64,000 bases of DNA from Oxyruncus cristatus (Eukaryota; Chordata; Aves; Passeriformes; Cotingidae): NCBI GenBank assembly GCA_013399855.1, contig VXAY01004115.1, forward strand, positions 541,302 to 605,301, written 5' to 3'. Made by a program: the position numbers and the translations under genes. Positions 1 to 13,300 of this stretch are shown piece after piece. Below the pieces are notes generated by a model. The model did not search any database. It was not told the origin of the DNA and saw only the letters and a program-made list of their open reading frames with translations. Within the stretch, counting starts at the first letter, position 1. Every line of letters begins with the position of its first letter.

Positions 1-3000
1 AGATATCTATGTGCAGTAGTTAATAGGATACCTGCCCTCTAGTGATTCCAGTGATTCCAGTTCATCACAGAACAGAGCATAACACTGTTGGACCCTCCTG
101 ATCTCTGAAAGAAAACTGCAAGATAAGATCTAGATTCCTGGTTTAGCTCTATTTTCCCCTGCAGAGCCTAAACGTTTTCAATGATAGCTATTATCATTAG
201 CTGGCAGTAAGCAGCTTACTGAATCCTTTAGAATCAATGCCAGGGCCTTTAAGTGGGTCCATGTTGTACCAATATATAGCAAGAAGCCCCAGTGCCATGC
301 GTTTTCATCTCTCTTTCCCTTGCCATGAAAGTGGTAAGTTGCTCTGCGTTGTTGATTCAGCTGGTGCTCCTGGGTGGCCCATGTGCAGTTGGTCCCAGGT
401 ACATGTATTGCAGCAGTGCAGACAAAATCCTGGATTATTGTGGTATGAATCGTTCCAGGAAAAAAGATACATCCTACCAGCCAGCTCATGATATATAAGA
501 ACTATTCTTGGTCATTGGTATTGCTTTGATGCCCAGAAATGGGAGGGGACATGAAGAGGATGCTTAAGTGGCAATACTTCAGCAAAGATGAATGTCTCTC
601 TAGCTATTTTCTGAGTCTTTTTCTGTCTTGTTTCTATACTGGCTGATCCCACTGCATTTTATCCCATAATTGGTTTTTTTATCAATTGGTGATACTATAA
701 TTTAGTAGCATCAAATGTGCCGCATATGAGCATAGTATCAGAATAGATCTATTGCTCTTGATACACTGCTTCCAGCAAAATCCACTGACCTCTGACTTCA
801 TGTATACAATATATCTAGATGATGAATAAATTCCCCACCTGTAGGGAATATAAGGCACATTATATATTTTGCTCTTCGTGTACCCAATCTACTCTGGTTT
901 ACCAAAGAAGCCCCCATCACTATTGGACTTCAGTTTTCATTGCAGTATTATGTAACAAATCTTGCTAAATTGAGGTCCTCAGACTCATTTAAAATGCGTC
1001 TGAACCAGCTGCATCAAGAACCTGATGCAGCACTATAAATTGCAAACTTTCTACCTGCCAACATTTCTAAAAGCAATTTCCAGGGTATACTCAACCATGG
1101 TTTCTGGACAAGTAACATCTGGTCCTTCAGTTTGTCAGGTGTGTGCCATGGTGTTATCTTTCTTTCGACATATCTAAAATGAACAGCTACCACTTCTATA
1201 GACACTCAAGTCAAACATTCCCAAATGTATAGAATGATACATTTATGTGGATCTCTGTGTCCACACAGTGTTCTGTATGTTGACATATCAGGGTTTAGCT
1301 TCTAGCATTTTTCTATGAGCAAAGGAGAGGGACTGTCTGTCTCGGCAGCGTACCACTTTAGGAAGTCCAGGATACAGATGGGCTGTGGAATCTCACTGCA
1401 AGCTCACTGTCTGTTACAGAAGTTAAGTTTTAAAACATTCTTTAAAAGGAGTGGCAAGATATTTTTTTCCAGTTCCCACAAGAGACATTTCCACTCTGTT
1501 TGTTTCTCCAGCTGAAGAAGTAAGGAATCCAAACAAAACTAGTAAATCAGAAAAACAGAAGAGAAAGGACCCCACACAGAAATTTGATCCTGGAAGCATT
1601 TCCTTTCTTTTATATACTGAAGTTTACTCACCTTGTTGTTTTTGTGGATCAAATGCAATGGACCAAGGAGGAGCTCCCTGCAAGCCCTTTCTGTGTCACT
1701 CTGTTTCTGATTTCCTACATTGCTGGGGATAGTAGTAGATTACAGTCATAAGGGTAAAGCAAAGTTCATTTGGTCTCACACGTGGCCTTTAAGTTGAAGA
1801 GTGATGAGCTGGAGAGGTATGCTGCAATAGTAGTGGTGATCTCTGAGCTGCCTCTGTGCAGTAGCTGGTTACATAGCCTCCCCTCCTATATAACCATAAA
1901 ATTTTTGTGTTTGCAACATATTTATATTTCTTTGCATCTTTCCACAAAGGACAAATCTTTTCCTACAGAAATACATCCCATAGTCAGAAAAACACCTGCA
2001 GAACAAAGTGCCAGAGGCACTTTGGTCTCATTATGTGGCACAGTTTCAGCTGTTCCATCCTTTAAAGATGATGAGCATCTCTAGGTTGATATTTTACAGC
2101 TATTGCCTAGAATATCAGGCACTTAAATGTTATGGGATTCACTTCTAGGGTAGAGCACTAAGGCAGAAAAAACTCTTACTCCATTTTCTCATTGTATGTA
2201 TTTGTACTGCTGAAAGAATAAGCAGTTAATATTCAACAGAAATCAGTGCTTAATTATAGCCTGTAGATACTAATAGTCACAATAGTCTAGAACAATAGAA
2301 TGGTACAGCTGTCAATGGGAAATATTGATGTCCTTTATGCTGAAAATGCTCCTTTGTACCTACCAAGATAAAAATCCCACACTGCTCTCTCTGCCTTAGC
2401 CGGTAGAACAGCTCCCTCTACTGCAGCCACGTCAGAAGTCTCGTCTGTAACAAACAGGGCCTCAGGTTCTTTGCCAATAGTATATTATTTATGAGCTATT
2501 TTCAAAGAGCAAAATGGGTGTTTTCAAGGCCAGTTGAGATGTTGAACATCACAGCTGAACAGTTTTTGGCTTTCCACTTGCACCCTATCACAAGAAAACC
2601 TCAGTATCTCAATGCTTTGATGACAATAGTTACTGAAAAGCAGACAGACATTTTCACCTACATACTGAAGAGATACCTAAATCTCGTTTTCAAATGTGGG
2701 TAAAATACGTGAGATAAGGAATCTGGAATGTGAAACCTCTTCAAAATAGAAAGGAAAGAATTATGAAAATTATGAATGAAGTCTGGCCTTCCATTCCAGA
2801 GAAGAGAAATCCAATTTCTGACCGTTGGCTGATTGCTTCATGTCTCTGGGATGGGTTCACGATTCCCTTGGCAAACAGGGATAGTATGAGAATAATTCCT
2901 AATGATTGTAGATGGCCCAGAAGCATTGGTGAATGTGATTTTGAAAAACAGCAGACCCACAATAAGGCAATCTGGTGCCTCAGTGGTAAAACATTGATGA

Positions 3001-5974
3001 TAATTATTGACTTAGTCCATTAAAAAAACTCAAACCCTGCTGTTGCTTTAATATCGTTGGATTTTCAAGAGCATTCACTGAAAAACATGCGTACGAGAGT
3101 TTGCACTTTACCTATCAGCATGCCAATTCTCTGCAATATGGTAATAGACATCAGTTTTCAAATGTCTTTAACCTATAATGTGAATCTCCTTGATCAAATT
3201 GGGTTTTCTCTTCCTAATATCATCTGAAATATTTTGCTGAAATTACACAGGCAATGGGATCTGTAGCACAGAGATACATATAACCATATGGTGACAGATA
3301 AATGCTTTGAAATGTTTTGAGGCAGTTTCACAAAATCAATAGTCTGTACTTTTTGCAGAACAAACTCAAAAGGATGATTTTTGTTTTTCTGGCTCAAAGC
3401 TCACCTCTTCCTAAAGATTTTCCGAAAATACTGTTATGGAGTAGACCTTGTCTTAAGCTTCCCAGCTGAGTCTCAAGGAAGCAGAGAAGCCAGATCATTC
3501 TCTTCCTGGTACCCTACCACAACTGCGATCAGTTATAATACCAGACGTACGATAGGCTTATACTTGTGCAGACTGGCAGCTGACCCAGGGGAACCTCCGT
3601 CTGCGGATATGTTGGAAGATGTTTAGAGAGCAAAGCCTTTGAAAAGAAGGGATGGAAAGCCTTGGACGAAATTCTGAGACTTCAATTGTTTGTAGAGTGG
3701 GAGAGGTTCATGACAGAGACTGATAAAAGAGAAATAAACAAAAACCATGTGGCTGCTTTGCTACGTCTCTTTCATCAGCAGAGGTTCTGTGGGGATTGAG
3801 AACTAAGCACGATGCCAGTTCCTTTGGTCTGTTCTGGAAAGAACTGGAGACAGGCATGTATCGAGACATTGGGACACCTCATGTTCCTCGTTTTTTAGTC
3901 TAAGTGAAAAGTGTCTCATTCCAGGCCTTGTTTACAAGTAGTTCCAAATCAGTTTTGCAGGAAATGGCCTCTCAAATGCAGAGCATAGCGGGAGAAAGAG
4001 AGTAAAGAGGGAAGCTGTACAGATTCCTCTTCCAGCCTGGCAACCAGCTAGAAGAGGAACACTTCCCATACAGAAATTCTGAGGAAGAAATTGGATACAG
4101 GATAAAGCAGGATCACTGGCCCAGGCAGAATAGACCCAGAATGAGGGGGAAAATACAGAGATTTCACCAAGGATTCTTGGACAGAGCAAGACATGTTTAG
4201 TGTTATGTAAGTGTGTGAGGGGAAAAAGAAGGAATAGGTGGTTGCAACCCCAGCAACTAATGAGGCTTTAGAAAGACCAGATATGACTGTTAGCGCAGAC
4301 TGGAGTGGGAAGAGAAGAAAAAAGCTGTTGCTAAAGAAGTTTAGGAGGGAAAACAGACAATGTGGCGGAGGAGAAAGTGTTTAAGTAGAGGGAACGAAAC
4401 AGAGACAAGAAATAAAAGAATCTGCATGGGAAGAGAAGGAATAGGGAGTCTGAGAGGTTAAGAGATTAGAAAGGAGATTCATTGCAGAAAGAACTGTATG
4501 AATATACCATGCAGTCTTCTGATATGATCTTCAGAATAACTGAGTTTCCATGCCGGTTTCAACGCTAAATGCAAATTATGTGCAGCAAGCTGATCCCCTC
4601 TGGGATCTTTCTTGTCAATCAAGGAGCCTCAGTTAAGCCTGTTAGCTTAAGCTGATTGCTCCACAACACTGCTGTACAGACACAAGTTCATTGTGGGGCA
4701 ACTGTGAATAAAAGTCTGAATTAAGTCTACAGTAAAGATTTACTGTGTGCTTTACAGACCATTTACTGCAATGTGACAATGCTCTCAGCTGGAACTATGG
4801 GCTCCCAATGATATACACATAATATTTAGATGAGAAAAATTGATGTTAGGTTGATATTAGAGAGGGAGGAAGAATGAAGTTATGCTTTTGTGGTCCTTGC
4901 AGTAAATAAATGGGTAATAGGCCTCGCACTTCTTGTGCTACTGGTTTTGACATGGAGAGTGGCCAATGAAGCCTTATTTTCTGCTTGAATGCAAGAAGCA
5001 GATTTGCTGTTGGACTTGCAGAAGGTCATACAATGATGCAAGTGATTCATAGTAGCAGGACAGTGGTCTCCTGAGAGCACCCATGAAATCTGAATTTGCT
5101 AACTGGAAATAATGATATTGTGGTGGAAGGCTCTCATCTGTTGCCAAAGACTCTTAGTGGAAGCTTGTTCCAAACCATGTTTGCCACAGTTGTCTCTTTT
5201 CCTTTCTCTCACCATGATCCTTTCCTGGCACTTAAAGATGAGAAGTATCATGCAATTTGCCACTTTTCTTGTCCAAACAAAAAAAAATTTGGAAATTCTG
5301 ACTTTACTCAGAAGAGGCTTTAGGGGAAACAAATCAGCTCTGTTCACCTCAGTAGTGCTTAAATGTCAGTAAAAGTTTTATTGATGTGAAACAGAACTTA
5401 CTGACAGCTAGACCCATTTTTGAACCTCTACAACCTCTGCTGAGTACATAAGAGTTGGACTGGAGCTCCTTGCTCCTGCAGAGGCTGTGAGGTTGTGGAG
5501 GCATTGTTTGTGACAGACCATGGGGACAGAACACAACTGGGGACTTGGAGGGCAGAGTGGGACAGGCTTCTCTGCAGCTTTTACAAGATGTTTTACCGTT
5601 TTACAAGATTTACTTAGGCAGAATCAAATTCATGGTGCAAAATGCTTTGAAATGGAAACTGCTCACAATGTCCCATTTAGTTTGTTTTGATCATGGTTGA
5701 AACCTAGCAAGAGGTTGCTGCCTCTGAAGTTCAAAGTGATTCAGAACAGAACTCAAGAAATATTTCAAATATTAAAAACAACCTCCTTTTGTTTCTGTGA
5801 TGCTTACTAATGCTTGCCATGGAAATGCCTGCTAGCCTTACTCTGACATTTTTATGACAGTCCAGTTCTTATAAGAAAATCTCTTACTACTCTTATCTCC
5901 TTTAGAAGTTATACAGACTTAGAGAGATTTGTTTCTCTTGTGGTTTGGATTTTGGGGCTTTGTGTGGGATCTCC

Positions 5975-6007
5975 TTTTTTTGTTTGTTTGTTTGTTTGTT
6001 TGTTTTT
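5975..6007. repeat. (TTTG)n microsatellite
   Basis: A T run followed by about six units of TGTT. A simple repeat, possibly the degenerated tail of an old retroelement, but no element body is recognisable next to it. Confidence 0.9.
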
Positions 6008-6676
6008 GACCCTGATGGGAAATGAGAGAGTAAAAAACCTCAGTATTTCCTATTATTTACTGGAATAAAAAATTGAAATCTAGAAAACTGCTAGTCAGAA
6101 TAAAAAATAATAAAAAAAGGTTGGATTTCTTGAAGTGTTGTTTCAGTAGTTTAAAAACATTGGTTCAGTTTGATCTTTTTGAATGCCTGAACTCTGTATG
6201 TGGAAATTTAATTTCTAAACAAAATTTCACATTGAGAAGAAAAACAAAATTAGAAAAATTTAGTCACACTTGTGCATATTTTTAGGTTTTTCCCCTCCAA
6301 GCACTGTTGTTTACCAGCAAAGTTACTTCATGAAGAAAGTCAGAACAGCCTTTAGAACATCATACCTGTTTCGTCCTCAGGATTAGAACAGGATGCCAAG
6401 GCTCATCACAGTGTATTCTCCTTCTCTGTGCATTAGTATCCCCTCCACAGCTATGACCCTGGAAAATCAGACTGAAGCCTACCTAAAGAATCCAGCAGAA
6501 GGCTGTATGCTGTAGAAGGTGTGGTGATCTGCAGGGTTCAGAAAATAATCAGCTCATGTCCTGAAGTGTGAAATTCAATTATCCTCCTTTTCTCAGACTA
6601 CATCACTGCAGTTGTGTCCGACCATTTAAAACCCCTGTCTCGGTGCTCAGCTCTGTGTCCCCTGCAGCAGTGAATG

Positions 6677-6687
6677 CTGCCCTCTGA
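6677..6687 (-). promoter_or_regulatory. Weak CTCF-like core motif
   Basis: The minus strand reads CAGAGGGCAGC, a full match to the YAGRKGGCRSY half of the CTCF consensus. The upstream CCAS part does not match, so this is a weak candidate. Confidence 0.2.
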
Positions 6688-7914
6688 CTATGCAGTACAT
6701 ACAATAATCTCGCTTCAGATTTGAGTCACAAGCCATTGAATTTCATTGACAGTCTCAGTTCACATCTTGTGAAATGGGGTGAAAGGATGGTAGAATGGTA
6801 AGTTTATTTTCTTCTCCTGTACAACTTTACCTTTTTTTAGTGTAACACTCTCCTTTTCTAAAACAAATAAACAGAATCCTGTTTTTTGAGTTTTCATCCC
6901 CTGTATGGACAGGATTTACCAAACATCAGCTTACAGGGAAAAACAAGCAGACGAGTGAGGCATGGAAAAACAGCTGTCAATTTTCTCTAGATGAATATGT
7001 ATCAGTTCACTGAAGTCCATGGAGCTGTTTATCTTTTACAAACGGAAGATCTACCCAGGACTTTGTAGAAGGCAACATGACATGATGATAACCATGCTGC
7101 TTTGGAAAAAATCCAAGATAACTTCATGTAGGAGTAATTCAGCATCTGACTGACATCAGCAAAGATACACCCAGTTTTCAGTTGGAGAAGAACATGTGTC
7201 AGCTGTAGCTTATAAAGAAAGAAATCCCAGATGCAAGCGAAACAGATCAGTGCTTGAACATTAAAGCTCAGAGGAAAGCAAGTGAAAAAAGGGAGCTAGA
7301 ACGAGAGTGTGTTACATTCTACCACCTGAATGTTTGGGTGCCTGCAGTTACATAAACTGTTTGACAAGAATGGGAAGTGCTTTTGAACACCAGTGAAACA
7401 ATAGCCACAAAGATTTCCAGGCAGATGTTAGTGAAATTTGTGCTGAAAGCAATGAGTGGAAGTACTAGGGGATGTGGAGAAACAAATGGCAGAGACATTG
7501 GGAAATAATTCCCCCTTCTGCTCTACCGGGATATATCTTACATGCTGGTAAATCAGTAGTTGTTTTTTCAGTATGGTTGACACTTTTTGAAGGCATTTGT
7601 ACAGCTTCATTCCCCTGCAGCATAGCCATCTCACAATTTTAACGCTTTTGTTCTTTCACATTAACTTAGGTAGTACTATAATGCTAAGTAATGCAAATTC
7701 GTCTTCTAGAGAAAGCTGATAACACTTTGAACTGCATCCAAAGCATTATGCAGCTAAGACTCAATATTACAATGTCTACCTCAGATGCCAAGTCATAAAA
7801 TGGAATTACAGTCCTGAATTAGGTTAGTATTTTTCATGTTAGTTTACAAATTTCCTTTTTTTTTTTTTATTTTATTCGTTTTTCTAACAATTCATTTAAA
7901 AATAACTCTGAAAC

Positions 7915-8085
7915 TCTCAAACATTGCCCAGAGAGGTTGTGGAGTCTCCTCCTTCCCTGGAGATATTCAAAAGCCTTCTGGGTACAATTGTGAGTAACAT
8001 GCTCTGGGAGATCCTGTTTGAGAAGGGAGTTTAGACTAGATGACCTCTGGTGATCCCTTCCAACCTTACCCATTCTGTGATTCTG
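7915..8085 (+). mobile_element. CR1 LINE fragment, 3' end
   Basis: Contains the typical CR1 3' sequence in plus orientation: gcccagagaggttgtggag, then ctagatgacctctggtgatc, then cccttccaacc and the terminal attctgtgattctg. It is 5'-truncated and diverged, with no intact reading frame. Confidence 0.9.
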
Positions 8086-10353
8086 GAAATATATGTACAT
8101 GTATTTACTTTTTAATTTTCATTTTTAAAGATAGAAAAGGCTTCAAAAGCTGTTTTAGTACAGTGTACATATATGGATTCAGATTATTTAGGAGACTAAT
8201 GAAAACATTTTAACTGATACAGGGATAGATCTGGTCAGTACTTTATGACTGACTGACATCTAGTCAGTACCACCTTTCTTTGTGGCTGCATTACAGAATA
8301 AAAGATTAGGAGAAAAGTTACATTTGGATTTCTCAAGGTATACACATTTATATTCTTTAGCAGCGTTGTAAAGAACCATATTTGCTCTTACTGCAATGAA
8401 AGTGAAACAGAAATGGGCTGTGTCGCCCTCAGAAAAGACAGACATTGTGTATCACTTCAGCACTATGCAAGAACAAATGCCAAAAAATATTTCTCAAGTA
8501 GAAGCCAGAAGGCTGCAGAACATGTTGTTTGGTCCTCTCAAAAGATCTGAAATCTCTGAATTCCTCCTAATTCACACCCTACTACTCTGATCCCATAGCT
8601 CACTGCTTATTCCTTCTTAATAGTCTTTCTTTTCCTTCTCTTAGGAGAGAACTCTTAGCTGGTTTTAAATTTTCATTCTCCAGTAGCATGATAAAAAAAA
8701 ATCATGCCTTTGATATTTGGCACCTGGGATTTAAAAATAAAATTAAAATATCAAGGTTATCTACCCATTGTTTATATAGTTTTAACAAGCCGAAGAGAGG
8801 GGCAGGAAAGCCTTCTTCTTGTGTTTCCTCCATCCAGTGCTACAATGCTATTAGCAGTTCTGTGTTCCTGCTTAAAATATCTTACCTTTTTTCTTTATAT
8901 GTTTCTGAGACAAGTAATGGTTCCCTCTCCTGAGGAATCACACAGAATCTCTCCTTTCTTATTTCATTGTGGGGTCTGCAATACTCATAGGTGTTACAAG
9001 TTGTGCTTTTTAGAAGGTGTGGTCTGTCGGCAGAAGAGTCCAGTGACTCTGCTTTGGTTTTCAATACATTGCTCTTGGCTTGATATCCCCTAAAGATGGG
9101 TTATGCGTCTTCTTGTGCTCACAAGCCAAAATTATTTCTAATCTATTGACTAGGACAGCTTGCTCATGGTCTGCTTTTTTCCCATGCTCAGATTTCTGAA
9201 AACAATACAAAGGAAGTGGAGGAATATTGTTTGGAGATGGATCAGCCCTCCTTTTCTATGGAGACTAGTGAAATCCTGATGGTTTCAAACCATTTTACCT
9301 GTCAGTCACAGTGTAATGTTCAGGTTCATATACATAGAGCTACAGGGCAAGTTAGTAAATGCTAAAGTGATGAATAGCTCTTTTTAAAATTTATCTAGAC
9401 AGCCACAGCAGGTTACTACTGTTACTGCTCCCCACCCACAATATGTAAAGTGAGTTGTGTGTGCTTCTAAAGCAAATGAAAATGATGCCACAACAAAAGG
9501 ATCTTGAAATAGAAATCAATTCCAATTGGGAGTTCAAGTTTGTTCTTGTCAAATCAAAAGTGAAGCAAAGAGCTGTGGAGGTGTAAACTGGATTATATTC
9601 AGCAGGTATAATGGGGCAGCACTGGCAAACTATTCTCTTATGACTTGTCATTATGAGACACTAACAGTATTGCATGTCACAGTATTGCTTGAGAAAAAAA
9701 GTCCGCAGTCCTTTTTCAGCTACACAAGATTCTGGATTTGGTGCTGTGGCGGGGGGACAGTAAAAGCAGGCTTCAGCAGTAGCATGTGTGTGTCTTATCA
9801 CAAAGAACAAAATTGAATCTGATGTTGTTCATCATGAACAGCAAACAAGAAATTTGTTGTTAAGAAACTTCTTACCAGAACCTAAGCAGCACTCTGTAAA
9901 TTTCAAGGAAATCTTTGGCTATATCAGCTTGAGTTTTTTTCTAGGCTTTATGGGCTGCAAGCATGGAAATTCATGCACTGAGTATGCAATGGGAGAACTG
10001 TCTTATTGTTCCTGGAACACAGCAGAAAAGCATGCTGAGAACTGGAGGAACAACTTAGCAATAAAAAGGTGAATACGACAAATAGTTCCGAGGGTATGAG
10101 CTTTCAGGCAATGCAAATTAATTCCTTATCCCATCTGGTCTGCAAGTAATGGGTGAACATCAAAATAAGCAGAGTTTGGTTAAGAATTCAATAGCTGGAA
10201 TCTCTTAGCAGTCAGAATCATATGACTCTGTGCTTTATCTCCAAAACGCCTATCCTCACAAAACCCAAGCAACAGAGCACTCGCTAGTATATTGTATTAG
10301 ATTAGTTCCTGATATTGGAAGCACAGCAATTACCACCAAAAGAAAAAAAAATT

Positions 10354-10368
10354 AGCACCATCTGCTGC
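10354..10368 (-). promoter_or_regulatory. Possible CTCF-like motif
   Basis: The minus strand reads GCAGCAGATGGTGCT, 13 of 15 positions of CCASYAGRKGGCRSY. The central C of GGC is T, which usually weakens binding. Confidence 0.2.
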
Positions 10369-13300
10369 AATGTTCAGGTTGTCTTTCAACATTTCCTCTA
10401 ACATGCTGAACAAGGTCATGATGGTGTTTGCTCCTGAGGTTTGGTTAGACTCCACTCCAGCAGGGAAGGTTAGCTTGGAGCAGGCTTCACATGTAGACTT
10501 CATCCTGGAATTATATCAGAATTGCATCACTGAAATGCGGAAACTGTTTGCTGCAGAAGGCGGAGGATCTAAACAAAGAGATTCTGGTATAAAGAAGTGA
10601 AAAATCAGTATTACTGACCAGAATTACTTTTATGAGTTAGAAGGCTGGAAAAGCCTGAAATTTCTCTGGGCATGTCTAACTGGCATGTTTGCTGCAGATA
10701 ACCCAGGCTGCCATTGACTTGGCCAGAAAATGAAGGACTAATATTTTCCTTGTATAAACCATTCCTGAGCTTTTTCCCCAAAGTATTGGACATGCTTTTC
10801 ATCAATATATGTTGGCATGACTTCTTTTTCCATCTGCTTGGAAGAGGGGGGCAGGATGGAGTCAGTATTTTAATTTCTAAAAATAAGCATACCAGTTACA
10901 CTGCCAAAAAGTTGGAAACCTTCACTCAACAACAGTATTTAGAGTTTCCATTTGCTTTGGCTTCCTCCTCTAGATGCCAGTGTTGTGGAAGAATATTTCC
11001 TGTATGAGCAGTACAGGTTTATGGGAACAAAAGCTTAATCATGCAAATCCAGCCAGTCAGTAGATATGGCACCCCAATGAGAACGAGTGCACCCCAAGGT
11101 GCACGAGTTTACAGAACAAAGTGGGGTAGGAGGGGCTGTTCTTCTTAAGGCATTGAAAATTCAAGGTGGAAAATCCAAAGACAAGCAGATCCCCAGCATA
11201 GCCCCTGTAGGCCATCATGGATGCCTTGTGCTTGTGCTGGCTTCTTTCATGCAAAAGCTGCTGCTCTGGCAAGTGTATGGAATGGGATGATTGATGGCAT
11301 AATGACCACTGTAGTTATGGACATTATCATCTGCCACCTACTGAACAGTAATTAATAAAATCTGCCCTGAACAATTCTGCTGGCTTGTTGAATGCTGACA
11401 TGTGCAAAAAATTCTAAAGGGAAGAGGCGCTCGGTCTGAGGTCCCACCCATCCATTCCCCATCCTCTGCCTTATCTTCTGACTCTACTTAGAAGCATTTT
11501 TTTTTTCCTTTTTCTTTTTTTTTGGTCTCTGCCCCTCTTCTCCACCCCTTCCCTCCCCCCGCCCCCCCAAAGGTTACAGTGTATAAAAAAAGACTGCAAA
11601 ATATTTTGGCTCTTTGGTCTGTGTTTCAAAAAATGTCGTGGATGTCATTGGTGTGGTACAATTAGATTCCATTCTGAATTCCCGGCAAATGGGGTTTATT
11701 TGTTTATGTTGATGCTTTGCAGCTCTGAAGGTTCTGTATGTTGCTGAAAATCACTGGTTGCTTCACTCTGTAAGTGCAGCTCGCCTTGCTCAGTAATCAC
11801 CTTCTCTGTGTTTTGTTGCATAGTTCTTACGTTTAATTTTGCTGCAGTTCTTCAAGAGATATTATCTGCCAAAAATAAAGGAAAACATTTATTCTCTTCA
11901 ACCTCAGGAAATCATTATACTGCTGCTGAGTCAAAATAGTCAGAGAGACATATTGTTTTTAAATAGTGTTCCATTAAATTGCTGTCACATTTTCAAGCTA
12001 ACTGCTGTATGACACTGCCAGATCTGCATGCAGTTTCATTAATGCTCATCACACAGGAGGGTAAATCAGGGGGAGCTCCCCAGCATTTGATGTGATTATC
12101 ATTTTCAGAGAGCCGAGTTCATGTTTCTACAACTGAACATGATGTTCAAATTCTGAATTCTGCTATAGTATGTATATCTAGATTGATTTAATCACTATCA
12201 TCCAATGTCCTAAGTAGACAAATAATTTTATAGCATTATAGATGTGAAACTCAGAATGGCATTAAGTGTGCATTTCTTTTACACGGTACTGTGCTTCTGT
12301 TCTATACAGATACCCAAAGATAACAACATCTGAGCAAGCTTCAGGGGCTGGAATCAATAAAGCCACAGAAAAGTGGCACTCAGTTAAACTAAAGGCAAAG
12401 TGAGTGTGACTGGAATTAAATTTACATCTGTTGTAAATCATGCTGCAGTCACTGCTTTCGATTAATTTTATCAGACATATCAGGTGTAATTTTATCAGAT
12501 GAATCCCATGAAATCGTAGACAATGTACATTATTCCATGACTCCTTTGTGGCATTTGGAAACAGGTGCTATTGACCCACTTTTGTGGAATAAAAAACTGA
12601 ATGATAAGGAAGAGACTATCCACTTCTCCTCAAAAAAGTTTAGGCGGGAGTTAACTGTCCTGAATTTGACTACTTTGAATAGAAGTGAGAAAGTGCAGAG
12701 TATAAGTGAGAAACTGCTGAGTATGTTTTATATATATGCACATTTTCTTTTTTAGCAGTAGTGACTCAAGACAACTGGAAACTTGGCACCTTTCCTTATC
12801 CCAGGTCTGGCATTGTGCCCACTCTGTACATAGAAGGAGTGAAAAGCTTTTCAATTTCTCCAATCCAATTCATTATGTAGCAGTTGCACAACTTGCCACA
12901 TGTGAGCTGTTAGGAAGTCTCAGCACAAATGGAAATAGAACTTGTCACAAAATATAGGCATTCATCCCTGGTGATGCTGAGCTTCCCCACTTGGAGAATG
13001 ATTAGCTATCTTGAAGTTCATTTACAAACTGATCAAAGCCATGAAATGGGGCTGACTTGGCTAATCCTGTTTATTCCCTCATGCCATTTGAAATAAATGG
13101 GAGGAAGACCAAAGGATGAATATTGTTGTATATCACAGGTAAGAAAGGCTGTCTGCTTTGAGATTTGTAAATCCCCTTTTCACTAGACTAAATGGCAACT
13201 TTTTACAATTACTTTTTGAACTGGCATGGTGTATGGATTTAGCATAGCAAAAAAACCCCAAAACCTGAGGTTAAATAATGTATGATTAGACCCTACACAG

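Larger units (their letters stand above)
1..7914. other. Intergenic, no gene recognised
   Basis: ORFs here are all about 100 codons or shorter, overlap each other on both strands and resemble no family I know. Content: a TTTG microsatellite at 5975-6007, and an inverted CTCF-like core at 6677-6687. No tRNA, rRNA or exon with credible splice sites was seen. Very small exons cannot be excluded. Confidence 0.6.

Noticed and set aside
9998..10010. Minus-strand acceptor-like CCAG followed by GAACAA as a PTP exon
   Set aside because: The next codon is a stop, and nothing after it resembles the phosphatase end.
10370..10600. 76-codon plus ORF with coding-like composition
   Set aside because: It looked somewhat protein-like, but I recognise no family and see no supporting splice sites or promoter.
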